Below, one piece after another: positions 26,864 to 35,214 of a stretch of 64,000 nt of DNA. A program made the translations under genes and the position numbers. The stretch comes from PALSA-1004 sp963804885 (lineage in GTDB: Bacteria; Pseudomonadota; Gammaproteobacteria; Burkholderiales; SG8-41). Within the stretch, counting starts at the first letter, position 1. Each line of letters opens with the position of its first letter. The stretch lies in contig CAWDSF010000006.1 of assembly GCA_963804885.1 (NCBI GenBank), positions 248,001 through 312,000 of the forward strand, in the 5' to 3' direction. Below the pieces are notes generated by a model that did not search any database, was not told where the DNA came from, and saw only the letters and a program-made list of their open reading frames with translations.

Positions 26864-27619
26864 GTGGACATGAAGCTTGCCGGAAAAACCGCATTGGTTA
26901 CCGGCGCCAGCAGCGTAGGGCTCGGGCGCGCAATCGCGCTCGGATTGGCGCGCGAAGGCGTCAAGGTGGCCATCACGGCGCGCCGCGGCGATCTGTTGCG
27001 CGCGGCCGCGCAGGAAATCAAGGCTGCATCCGGGCATGAGCCTTACGTGATCGAGGGCGATCTTTATCAACCGGAAACGCCGGCGCGTATCGCCGCCGAA
27101 GCGCTCGAAAAACTCGGCCGCGTCGATATCCTGATCAACGCGGCCGGCGGCAGCCGCCCGATTCCGTTCGCGACGCCGTCCGCGGTGTGGGACGAATCGA
27201 TGCTGTTGAATTTCGCGCGTCTGCGCGAACTCACGCACGCGATACTCCCCGGGATGATGGAAGGGAAATGGGGCCGCGTAATCAGTCTCACTGGCACCTC
27301 CGAACCGTACAACATCAATGCAGCTAATCCCGCCAAGGCGGCAATTCACGCGTGGACCAAAGGCTTGTCGCGCGAGATGGGCCAGTACGGAATCACGCTA
27401 AACTGCATCAAGCCCGGCCGCATCACGAGCGAGCAGATGCTGCGCATGCATCCGACCGAAGAGCAGCGGCGCGAGTTCACGCGCGAGGTCCCGGTGCAGC
27501 GATTCGGCGAGCCGGACGAGCTCGCGGACCTGGCGGTCTTTCTGGCCTCGCCGCGCGCCGGCTATATCACGGGCACGGCGATACCAGTCGATGGCGGCCT
27601 GAGCCGCTTCGCGTTTTGA
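26864..27619 (+). CDS. Short-chain dehydrogenase/reductase lacking the usual catalytic Tyr
   Basis: The GTG at 26864 lies 8-9 bases after GAGGAGG and is preferred over the ATG two codons later. The 251-residue product has the NAD(P) motif ALVTGASSVGLGRAIALGL, NAAGG, and the C-terminal GTAIPVDGGLSRFAF typical of FabG-like SDRs. Where YxxxK should stand, the sequence reads NAANPAKAAIHAW: the lysine is kept but the tyrosine position is Ala. Either a neighbouring Tyr (EPYN) substitutes or the protein is not a standard dehydrogenase. The last codon overlaps the start of the following receptor. Confidence 0.88.
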   Translation: MDMKLAGKTALVTGASSVGLGRAIALGLAREGVKVAITARRGDLLRAAAQEIKAASGHEPYVIEGDLYQPETPARIAAEALEKLGRVDILINAAGGSRPIPFATPSAVWDESMLLNFARLRELTHAILPGMMEGKWGRVISLTGTSEPYNINAANPAKAAIHAWTKGLSREMGQYGITLNCIKPGRITSEQMLRMHPTEEQRREFTREVPVQRFGEPDELADLAVFLASPRAGYITGTAIPVDGGLSRFAF

Positions 27620-28587
27620 TCAGTCGCACGTGGATGGCGGCCGCTTTGCTGCCGCTCGTCCTCGCGGGGGAGGAAACGCACGCGCAGGTGTATCCGGCGC
27701 GCGCGGTCCGGCTGATCGTGCCGTTTCCGCCCGGCGGACCCAATGACGTGCTGGGCCGCGTCGTCGCCCAGAAATTGACCGAACAAATGGGCCAGCAGGT
27801 CGTGGTCGACAACCGGGGCGGCGCGGGCGGCATCATCGGCGCCGAACTCGCGGCGCGCGCGACCCCTGACGGCTACACGCTTTTCTTCGGCGGCACGGCG
27901 TCGATGTCGATCAACCCGATTCTGCACAAGAAGCTCGGCTACGATCCGGTCGCGGACTTCGCGGCGATCAGCCTGGTTGGCACCGCACCCAGCCTGCTGT
28001 CGCTGCATCCGTCGCTGCCCGTCAAGAACGTGAAAGAACTGATCGAAGCCGCGAAAGCGAAACCGCGTCAGCTCACGTTCGCTTCATCCGGCGTCGGCAC
28101 GGCGCCGCACCTCGCTGGCGAATTGTTCAACACGATGGCGGGCGTGACGCTCGTGCACGTGCCGTATCGCGGCGGCGGGCCCGCCTTCGTCGATTTGCTT
28201 GCGGGCCAGGTCGCGATGTATTTCGCCGGCATTTCCGCGGCGCTGCCGTTCGTGAAGGAAGGTAAATTGCGCGGCATTGCGGTGACGGGCGCGCAGCGCA
28301 GCACGGTGATGCCGGAAATGCCGACCATCGCCGAATCCGGTCTGCCGGGTTACGAGGTGAGCAACTGGTACGCGATCGTCACTGCAACGGCGACGCCGAA
28401 ACCGGTGATTGCCAGGCTGCACTCGGAGATCGTGAAGGCGCTCGCCGCTGATGACGTGAAGAAACGGTTTCTCGATCTCGGCACCGATCCGATCGGTAGC
28501 GATCCGGCGCAGCTCGCGGCATACATCCGTAGCGAAATTCCCAAGTGGACGAAAGTCATCCGTGCCTCCGGCATGCAGACTGACTGA
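27616..28587 (+). CDS. Bug-family periplasmic solute-binding protein, TTG start
   Basis: TTG at 27616 overlaps the SDR stop (TTGA) and gives a signal peptide with a basic N-terminus (ISRTWMAAALLPLVLAG). The ATG at 27634 would leave the leader uncharged. The 323-residue frame carries YPARAVRLIVPFPPGGPND, VVVDNRGGAGGIIGAE, PDGYTLFFGGTASMSINP, LTFASSGVGTAPHLAGELF and DPAQLAAYIRSEIPKW. The overlap with the SDR ties this receptor to the catabolic block, so its ligand is probably a substrate of those enzymes. Confidence 0.92.
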   Translation: MISRTWMAAALLPLVLAGEETHAQVYPARAVRLIVPFPPGGPNDVLGRVVAQKLTEQMGQQVVVDNRGGAGGIIGAELAARATPDGYTLFFGGTASMSINPILHKKLGYDPVADFAAISLVGTAPSLLSLHPSLPVKNVKELIEAAKAKPRQLTFASSGVGTAPHLAGELFNTMAGVTLVHVPYRGGGPAFVDLLAGQVAMYFAGISAALPFVKEGKLRGIAVTGAQRSTVMPEMPTIAESGLPGYEVSNWYAIVTATATPKPVIARLHSEIVKALAADDVKKRFLDLGTDPIGSDPAQLAAYIRSEIPKWTKVIRASGMQTD

Positions 28588-28624
28588 GCCGCACATAGAG
28601 ATCTATCAAGGCGAGGAAAAGCAC

Positions 28625-29608
28625 ATGGAGCGACGATTCGGGAATTTCGCGGCCGGGTTGGCGGCCGCGGCGCTGATGTCAGGAGTGCCGACTGCCCCGG
28701 CCAACGCGCAAAATTATCCAGCGAAACCGGTGCGCATCGTCGTGGGCCTCGCGCCCGGCGGCGGCACGGACATCATTGCGCGAATGGTCGGCCAGCGGCT
28801 GGGCGCCTCGATGAATCAACAGGTCGTCATCGACAACCGGCCGGGCGCGAGCGGCAACATCGCGGCCGAAATTGTCGCCCGGGCACCCGCCGACGGCTAT
28901 ACGCTGATTGTCGTGACCGCCAGCCATGTGATCAATCCGAGCCTGTACTCGAAAATGAGCTACGACCCGATCAAGGATTTCGCGGGCGTGACCCAGCTTA
29001 CCGCGCAGCCCTATCTGTTCGTCGTGAACCCGAACGTTCCGGCCAAGACGGTGAAGGAATTCGTGGCGCTCGCGAAAAGCCGCAAGGGCGGCCTGACCTA
29101 TGCGTCTTCCGGTTCCGGCCTGCTTGGGCATCTGGGCATGGAGTTGCTCAAGCTGCAGGCGGGTTTCGAGGCCGTGCACATTCCGTATAAAGGCGCGAGC
29201 CCGGCGCTGGTCGACACGATCGCGGGCCAGGTCGATGCGTTTTTCCCGACTATCATTTCGGGATTGCCGCAGGTGAAGGGCGGCAAGGTGCGCGTGATTG
29301 CCGTCACGACAATAAAGCGGGCCGCATTGTTGCCGGATGTGCCAACTGTCGCCGAACAGGGTTATCCCGGTTATGAAGTAAACGGCTGGTATGGGATGTT
29401 GGCCCCCGCCGGCACGCCGAAGGACGTCGTCGCCTATCTCAATCGGGAAGTGGGCGAGGTGCTGCGCTCGACGGAGGGCAGAGAGCGCCTGGCGGCGGAA
29501 GGTGCGGAGGGCGCGGGCAACACGCCCGAGCAATTCGCCGCGTACATGCAATCCGAAGCGGTCAAGTGGAGTAAGGTCGTCAAGCAAGCGGGCGCGCGCG
29601 CGGACTGA
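28625..29608 (+). CDS. Bug-family periplasmic solute-binding protein
   Basis: The ATG at 28625 follows GAGGAAAA and begins MERRFGNFAAGLAAAALMSG, a signal peptide cut near ANAQN. 327 residues. Blocks: YPAKPVRIVVGLAPGGGTD, VVIDNRPGASGNIAAE, PADGYTLIVVTASHVINP, LTYASSGSGLLGHLGMELL, TPEQFAAYMQSEAVKW. It is the second of two tandem receptors at the end of the catabolic block, followed 26 bases later by an MFS carrier. Confidence 0.93.
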   Translation: MERRFGNFAAGLAAAALMSGVPTAPANAQNYPAKPVRIVVGLAPGGGTDIIARMVGQRLGASMNQQVVIDNRPGASGNIAAEIVARAPADGYTLIVVTASHVINPSLYSKMSYDPIKDFAGVTQLTAQPYLFVVNPNVPAKTVKEFVALAKSRKGGLTYASSGSGLLGHLGMELLKLQAGFEAVHIPYKGASPALVDTIAGQVDAFFPTIISGLPQVKGGKVRVIAVTTIKRAALLPDVPTVAEQGYPGYEVNGWYGMLAPAGTPKDVVAYLNREVGEVLRSTEGRERLAAEGAEGAGNTPEQFAAYMQSEAVKWSKVVKQAGARAD

Positions 29609-29634
29609 TGTAAATTACGCCAAGGGAGGTTCAC

Positions 29635-30867
29635 TTGGCGATTCGAACTTTGTCCGGCGCGCGCCTCGTTGCGGTGGTGTGCGCGGCGCAGGTGCTGGTC
29701 CAGATCGGTGCTTTCTTCTGGCCGGCTTTGCTGCCGGGCATGATGACGCGCTGGGCGTTGACCAACAGCGAAGCTGGCTGGATCACCGCGATCTTTTACG
29801 GCGCGTACCTGGCCGCCGTGCCGGTGCTGGTAACGCTCACCGATCGAATCGACGCGAAACGGGTGTACCTGTTCGGGGTCGGCTGCACGGTCATCGGCCA
29901 TTTGCTGTTTAGCCTGTATGCCGACGGCTTCTGGTCGGCGATGATTACCCGCGCGCTGACGGGCATGGGCTGGGCGGGCACTTACATGACCGGGCTCAAG
30001 CTGCTCGCCGACCAGGTCGATGCCAAACTCATGTCGCGCGCCGTGACGGGACACGCGGCGAGCATCGGCATTTCGGGCGCGCTGTCGTTCTCGTGCGCCG
30101 ATCTGATCGCGCATTTCTACGGCTGGCAGGCCGCATTTCTGGTGGCCGCGCTGAGCGCGGCCGCCGCGTGGCTCGTCGTCGCGCTGGCGGTGCCAGGCCG
30201 CAAATCCCCGAAGGCGCGACCCGCCGACGGCGCCGCGCTGTTCGATTTCCGGCCGGTCTTCCGCAATCGCTCCGCCATGGCGTATGCGCTGGCGTATTGC
30301 GTGCATACGCTGGAAATGAGCGCATTGCGCGGCTGGGCGGTGGCATTCCTCGCCTTCGTTGCGATCGGCGCCCAAGGCCCGCAGTTGTCGCCGGCCGTCG
30401 TGGTGACGGCGCTGGGCCTGGTCGGCGCGGTAGCGAGCGTCATCGGCAACGAGGCGGCGATCCGCTTCGGCCGGCGCCGGCTCATCGGCTGCGCGATGGC
30501 CGCCTGCGTCGTTGTCGGCGGCACCATCGGCTTCGCGGGCGCTGCGTCCTACCCGGTCGCCATCGTGCTGCTGATGGTTTACGGATTTTTTGTGTGGCTG
30601 GATTCGTCGTCGCTGACGGCGGGTGCGGCGGGAACTGCCGAGCCCGCGCGGCGCGGCGCGACGCTGGCGGTGCACTCGATGCTCGGTTATACCGGCGGCT
30701 TCGTCGGCCCGCTGATTATCGGCTTTATTCTCGACCTCGCCGGCGGCATGTCGCGCCTGGCGTGGGGAGCGGCATTTCTGGCGGTGGCAGTGCTGGTATT
30801 GCTTGAGCTGACGGTATTCCTGCTGATGCGTCCGCGCGAGCTCGCCGGTGACCGCGGCGAAAGTTGA
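29635..30867 (+). CDS. Major facilitator superfamily transporter
   Basis: TTG start at 29635 behind AAGGGAGGT. 410 residues with about twelve hydrophobic segments. The loop between helices 2 and 3 reads LTDRIDAKRVYLFG, the MFS D-R-x-x-x-R/K-type motif. The TxMGWAGTYMTGLKLLAD segment resembles helix 4-5 of organic-anion or cyanate-type carriers. It probably moves an organic acid across the inner membrane and may be the real permease for this block, since no TctAB is present. It converges with the next receptor gene, 4 bases away. Confidence 0.88.
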   Translation: MAIRTLSGARLVAVVCAAQVLVQIGAFFWPALLPGMMTRWALTNSEAGWITAIFYGAYLAAVPVLVTLTDRIDAKRVYLFGVGCTVIGHLLFSLYADGFWSAMITRALTGMGWAGTYMTGLKLLADQVDAKLMSRAVTGHAASIGISGALSFSCADLIAHFYGWQAAFLVAALSAAAAWLVVALAVPGRKSPKARPADGAALFDFRPVFRNRSAMAYALAYCVHTLEMSALRGWAVAFLAFVAIGAQGPQLSPAVVVTALGLVGAVASVIGNEAAIRFGRRRLIGCAMAACVVVGGTIGFAGAASYPVAIVLLMVYGFFVWLDSSSLTAGAAGTAEPARRGATLAVHSMLGYTGGFVGPLIIGFILDLAGGMSRLAWGAAFLAVAVLVLLELTVFLLMRPRELAGDRGES

Positions 30868-30871
30868 ATCG

Positions 30872-31867
30872 CTAATCGACCTTGATGTTGGCGGCACGCA
30901 CGACTTCGGCCCACCGTACCAGTTCGGACTGCAGGTAGTCGGCGAATTCCTTGGCACTGCCGCCGATCGGGTCGGCTCCCTCGTTGGCGAGCCTCTTTGG
31001 CAACTGGCCGGCGAGCAGTTCGTTCAGCGCGCGATTCAATCGACTGTTGATAGCTGACGGAGTTCGCACGGGCGTTTGCACGCCGAACCACGTGCCGGTG
31101 ACGAAACCGGGCAGGCCGGATTCGATCATCGTTGGCAGCTCGGGCGCCTGCGGCGAGCGCTTGGCGCTGGTCACCGCCAGCACGCGCAGTTTGCCGGCGC
31201 GCGCGAGCGGCAGGTAGCTGACGATATTGCCGAACGCCATCTGGACGTGACCGCCGAGCAAATCCGTCAGCACGGGCGGCCCGCCTTTATACGGAACATG
31301 CACGAACGACGTGCCGCTCGCCTGATTGAACCACTCACCCGTGAGGTGCGGCGCGCTGCCGTTGCCGGTCGATGCGAAGTTGAGCTGGCGCGGTTTGCTT
31401 TTTGCAAACTCGATCAACTCGGCCACGGAGCGTGCGGGTACCGACGGATTTATCGCCAGCACGTAGGGTGCTGAGGCGAGCAGGATGACCGGAGCGAAGT
31501 CCTTCACCGTGTCGTAAGGCAGCTTGCGGTGCAAAGTCGGATTGATGGCGGCAGTCACCGTCGGCAGCAGCAGCGTGTAGCCGTCGGCAGGCGCGCGGGC
31601 GACGAGTTCGCTGCCGATGATGCCGGCCGCCCCCGGTCGGTTATCGACGACGATTTGCTGACCCAGAACGGTGGTGAGCTCCAGCGCCATCGCGCGGCCC
31701 ACCGTATCTGCGCCGCCGCCCGCGGGCCACGGTACGACCAGACGGATTGGATGAGACGGATATGCGTCCGCCATCGGTTGCGCGCCATGTGCCGCCGCAC
31801 TGCAGGTGGCGAGTGCCAACAAAGACAATGCAGTTGCAACGTAATCGGAGAATGTGTCGTCGATCAT
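30872..31867 (-). CDS. Bug-family periplasmic solute-binding protein
   Basis: 331 residues from the ATG at 31867 (MIDDTFSDYVATALSLLALA), with a leader that ends near AAAHGAQ. No strong ribosome-binding site is seen and upstream in-frame codons exist, so the start is uncertain. Blocks: YPSHPIRLVVPWPAGGGAD, IVVDNRPGAAGIIGSE, PADGYTLLLPTVTAAINP, LNFASTGNGSAPHLTGEWF, and a C-terminal AKEFADYLQSELVRW. It is divergent from the amidohydrolase-2 gene at 32051, with which it may share a control region. Confidence 0.9.
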   Translation of the reverse strand: MIDDTFSDYVATALSLLALATCSAAAHGAQPMADAYPSHPIRLVVPWPAGGGADTVGRAMALELTTVLGQQIVVDNRPGAAGIIGSELVARAPADGYTLLLPTVTAAINPTLHRKLPYDTVKDFAPVILLASAPYVLAINPSVPARSVAELIEFAKSKPRQLNFASTGNGSAPHLTGEWFNQASGTSFVHVPYKGGPPVLTDLLGGHVQMAFGNIVSYLPLARAGKLRVLAVTSAKRSPQAPELPTMIESGLPGFVTGTWFGVQTPVRTPSAINSRLNRALNELLAGQLPKRLANEGADPIGGSAKEFADYLQSELVRWAEVVRAANIKVD

Positions 31868-32050
31868 GGCGGGCGAATGAGTTTCACGTGAGCGGTCAGA
31901 ATACCCGCGCGTTGAGCACCAGTCCACGCAGCTTAAATAGTTTTTCGAACGCTGCCGGGCCGTTTGAGTCCACGCCGTTTTCGGTGTAACTTCGAGCGCT
32001 CGGTCCCGTTCTCAATCATCCGCAATTTACCTGTACACAAGGAGCACACC

Positions 32051-32938
32051 ATGCATCCGATCATCGACGTTCGCTGCCGCCTGACTACGCCGGAAGCGGG
32101 CCAATATTTCCGCGATCGCTTAAAGCGCCGCGGCCGCTTCGATCAGATCGAATCGTTCGCCGGCGGCACCATGGAGTCATTCCTCGAAGAGATCGGCAAG
32201 TACGACATCAAGACCGCCGTGTCGGTGTCCGGACAGTCGCCGGACCTGGTAATCGGCGGCCGCCCGCAGGGCAAGCGCACGACGTCGAACGATCTGATGG
32301 CGAAAATGCAGAAGGAGAACTGGGGACGCTTCATCGGCGTCGCCGGCATCGACGTGGGCAACGTGCTGCACGACTCGATGGCGGAGCTCGAGCGCAGCCA
32401 TCAGCTCGGTTTGCGCGCCGTCTTCATCGAGCCGGGCCGTTCGCCCGGCTGCGATATCGACGACCGGCGCTTGTGGCCTTTTTACGAGCGCGTGCAGGCG
32501 CTCGACATGACGTTGATTCCGCAGACCTCGGGTCTGTGGGGCGGGATGAGCATCGATTACGCGCATCCGCGCCATCTCGAACCGGTCGCGGAGGATTTTC
32601 CGAAGCTGCGCATACTCGCGGGCCACGCGTGCTATCCGTACGTGCGCGAAGCGATCATCGTGGCCGCGCGTCACCCGAACATCTGGATGTCGCCCGACAT
32701 GTACCTGATCCAAATGGGCTCGGACGACTGGGTGAAGTCGGTCAACGGCAACTACTTCGGCTTTCAGGACCAGTTTCTGTTCGGCACCGGCTTTCCCGCG
32801 ATACCGCTCAAGCCTTACATCGACGAATTCTGGAAGCTGCCGTGGAAGCCCGAAGTCCTACCCAAGATCCTGTACAAGAACGCGCTGCGCTGCTTCAAAC
32901 TCGAAGACGATCCCGTTTTCAAGTCGATGTACCCGTAA
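32051..32938 (+). CDS. Amidohydrolase-2 (ACMSD-like) TIM-barrel protein without the metal HxH
   Basis: 295 residues from the ATG at 32051 after AAGGAG. Overall pattern (IID at the start, ...EPGRSPG, LAGHACYPYVREAI, IWMSPDMYLIQ, FGTGFPAIPLKPYIDEF) matches the amidohydrolase-2 family, which decarboxylates or hydrolyses aromatic and lactone compounds. The usual N-terminal HxH metal pair (IDxHxH) is replaced by DVRCRL, so metal binding by those residues is lost. It may use another metal arrangement or act without metal. It is divergent from a Bug receptor and convergent with the methyltransferase-like gene. Confidence 0.82.
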   Translation: MHPIIDVRCRLTTPEAGQYFRDRLKRRGRFDQIESFAGGTMESFLEEIGKYDIKTAVSVSGQSPDLVIGGRPQGKRTTSNDLMAKMQKENWGRFIGVAGIDVGNVLHDSMAELERSHQLGLRAVFIEPGRSPGCDIDDRRLWPFYERVQALDMTLIPQTSGLWGGMSIDYAHPRHLEPVAEDFPKLRILAGHACYPYVREAIIVAARHPNIWMSPDMYLIQMGSDDWVKSVNGNYFGFQDQFLFGTGFPAIPLKPYIDEFWKLPWKPEVLPKILYKNALRCFKLEDDPVFKSMYP

Positions 32939-32948
32939 CGATTACGGA

Positions 32949-33749
32949 CTAGCGCACGCGCGTCGCGCGCCACGCATGCGGGGCGCGGCCTTTTGCAACG
33001 CCCTCCATGGTGTCGCCGTTGACGCGGCCTTCGTAGACGACGTCGTTGACGGTGAAGCGGATGTCGTTGCCGTGCAGGCGGCCGCCTTCGATGCGCACAC
33101 CGATGCCGGCGGTTTCGTAGTTGCCGAAGACGAGCTGGAGGTCCTGCTCCAGCGTCAGTTGCGCATCGGCGAGGCGCCACACGCCGGCAACGTCGGGCGG
33201 CACGACATACAGCGTCGCGACGCACCAGCTCAGGCACGGCGCCGTGCGGCCGGTTTCCTCGGCGTACCAGCCGGCAATCTCGTAGGTATTCGACACGATG
33301 CGGGTGCCGGGCTTTAACGCGCGAAACTTGGCGTCGAGTTTGCGCAGGTTGTCGGGTATCAGGAACAGGATCAGCGTGGTCGCGCGCGAGATATCGGCCT
33401 CGAACATATCGCCCTCGAGGAAGGTCGCGCGATCGGCCACGCCTGCCGCAGCCGCTGCGCGCCGCGATACTTCGACCAGGGCGGGGTTGTATTCGACGCC
33501 GAGCGCGCGCGCACCGCGTTTTGCGGCGGCGATGACATTGCGGCCGTCGCCCGAACCCAGGTCGATTACATAGTCTTGCGGGGTCACGCGCGCCATGTCG
33601 AGCATCTTCTCGACCATGTCGCGCGGAGATGCTATCCAGACCACGTCCTTGCCGGGGTCGCCTTCCATCGGCTGGGCTGCGGCGCAGGTGGCGGACAGGC
33701 ACAAAGCGGCCAGCGCAATGCGCAGCAGGGAACGGCACAGGCAATTCAA
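32949..33749 (-). CDS. SAM-dependent methyltransferase-fold protein with a signal peptide
   Basis: The likely TTG start at 33749 follows CTGGAGAC and gives 266 residues: leader NCLCRSLLRIALAALCLSAT cut near AAAQP, then a class I methyltransferase core. Motif I is VIDLGSGDGRNVIAAAKRG, with an acidic end of strand 2 (LGVEYNPAL) and EGDMFE after strand 3. About 80 C-terminal residues form an extra beta-rich domain. A leader on a SAM enzyme is odd because SAM is cytoplasmic, although similar annotated proteins are common in proteobacteria. It is divergent from the oxidase gene at 33897. Confidence 0.82.
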   Translation of the reverse strand: MNCLCRSLLRIALAALCLSATCAAAQPMEGDPGKDVVWIASPRDMVEKMLDMARVTPQDYVIDLGSGDGRNVIAAAKRGARALGVEYNPALVEVSRRAAAAAGVADRATFLEGDMFEADISRATTLILFLIPDNLRKLDAKFRALKPGTRIVSNTYEIAGWYAEETGRTAPCLSWCVATLYVVPPDVAGVWRLADAQLTLEQDLQLVFGNYETAGIGVRIEGGRLHGNDIRFTVNDVVYEGRVNGDTMEGVAKGRAPHAWRATRVR

Positions 33750-33896
33750 GGCAGTCTCCAGAGACGGGTGCAATCGTTTATCATTATGACTTGCGACGGC
33801 GCCGGCGAAAACCCGCGTTTGACAGCGCGTCGCGCGCTTAAGATAGTTCGGCGCACACCATCGAATGCCAACGTTGACGCACCCAAGGGAACGCAC

Positions 33897-35138
33897 ATGA
33901 GCAAAAACGACCTGCACGCCTACAATATTTTCGATCTGCGCGACATCGCGTTGAAGCGCGTGCCCAAGGGCCTGTTCGAATTCATGGACCGCGGCACCGA
34001 AGACGAAGTGTCGCTGAAGAACAACCGCGCCGTGTTCGACCGGCTGCGCTTCAAGCCGCGCACGATGGTCGACGTCAGCAAGCGCAACCAGGACACGACG
34101 CTCTTCGGCGTCAAGCACAAGATGCCGCTCGTGATCGCGCCGACCGGCACCGCCGGGCTGATGTGGTACGAGGGCGAGCTCGCGCTGGCGCGCGCGGCAC
34201 GCGCGGCCGGCATTCCGTTCACGCTCGCGACCGGGTCGATGACCGCGATGGAGCGTGTCGCCGACGAGGCGGGCGGCGAACTCTGGTTTCAGCTCTACAT
34301 GTGGCCGGACCGCTCGATGTCGCACGAACTGGTGAATCGCGCGAAGGCCGCCGGCTACAAGGCGCTGGTGGTCACGGTAGACGGCGTGTCCGCCGGCAAC
34401 CGCGAATACAATATTCGCAACGGCTTCACAATTCCGTTTTCATTCTCGGCGCGCAACGTGTTCGACATGGTCACGCACCCGCGCTGGCTGCTCGGCACGA
34501 TGATGCGTTACCTCGTCACCAGCGGCATGCCGATGTATGCGAACTATCCGGCCGCGGCAAAAGCCAAAATGACGAAGGGCCCGGTGGGCCGCTCGAGCCT
34601 GCGCACGGATTCGATCAGCTGGGCCGACTTGGACGCGCTGCGCAAGATCTGGCCGCATAAGCTCATCGTCAAAGGCGTGCTCGATCCGCAGGACGCCGCG
34701 ATGGCGGTCGATCACGGCGCCGACGGCATCGACGTGTCGAACCACGGCGGGCGCAATCTCGACGGCATCGTGTCGCCGATCGAAGTGCTGCCGGAAATCG
34801 TCGACGCAGTCGGCAAGCGCGCGACGGTTTTCATGGACAGCGGCATTCGCCGCGGCAGCGACGTCGTCAAAGCGCTGTGCCTGGGCGCCAGCGCGGTGAT
34901 GGTCGGCCGCTCGACGCTGTATGGCGTCGCCGCCGGCGGCGAAGCGGGTGCTGCGCGCGCGCTCGAAATTTATCGCGACGAAATCGGCCGCAACATGGCG
35001 CTGCTGGGCTGCAGCACGATCGACCAGTTGGGGCCGCAATGCCTGCAGTTCGTCGATTCGCAACTGCGCCCGCCGTCGCTCGCGCGGCCCGCCTTGCGCG
35101 CCATCGACACCAAGGCCGCGGCAGAAGGCCGCTCGTAG
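33897..35138 (+). CDS. FMN-dependent alpha-hydroxy-acid oxidase/dehydrogenase (LldD-like)
   Basis: 413 residues from the ATG at 33897 behind AAGGGAACG. The FMN barrel shows IFDLRDIALKRVPKGLFEFM, LVIAPTGTAGLMWYEGELALARAA, FQLYMWPDR, KGVLDPQDAAMAVDHGADGIDVSNHGGRNLDG (catalytic His in SNHGGR) and MDSGIRRGSDVVKALCLGA. This matches lactate, glycolate or mandelate dehydrogenases of the membrane-associated class; the extra segment FSARNVFDMVTHPRWLLGTM is the membrane-binding-loop region. It would oxidise a 2-hydroxy acid to a 2-oxo acid. It converges with the haem-propeller module across the terminator at 35182. Confidence 0.92.
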   Translation: MSKNDLHAYNIFDLRDIALKRVPKGLFEFMDRGTEDEVSLKNNRAVFDRLRFKPRTMVDVSKRNQDTTLFGVKHKMPLVIAPTGTAGLMWYEGELALARAARAAGIPFTLATGSMTAMERVADEAGGELWFQLYMWPDRSMSHELVNRAKAAGYKALVVTVDGVSAGNREYNIRNGFTIPFSFSARNVFDMVTHPRWLLGTMMRYLVTSGMPMYANYPAAAKAKMTKGPVGRSSLRTDSISWADLDALRKIWPHKLIVKGVLDPQDAAMAVDHGADGIDVSNHGGRNLDGIVSPIEVLPEIVDAVGKRATVFMDSGIRRGSDVVKALCLGASAVMVGRSTLYGVAAGGEAGAARALEIYRDEIGRNMALLGCSTIDQLGPQCLQFVDSQLRPPSLARPALRAIDTKAAAEGRS

Positions 35139-35181
35139 TCTCCCTGTTGCCGGTATGAAGCGCCCGCATTAAGTCGCGGGA

Positions 35182-35208
35182 AACAGCGCCGCGACGAGCG
35201 GCGCTGTT
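35182..35208. terminator. Bidirectional terminator hairpin between convergent genes
   Basis: AACAGCGCCGC and GCGGCGCTGTT form a perfect 11-base stem around a GACGA loop, followed rightward by ATTTCT. It sits between the stop of the rightward hydroxy-acid oxidase (35138) and the stop of the leftward propeller gene (35215), so it can serve both. Confidence 0.8.
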
Positions 35209-35214
35209 ATTTCT

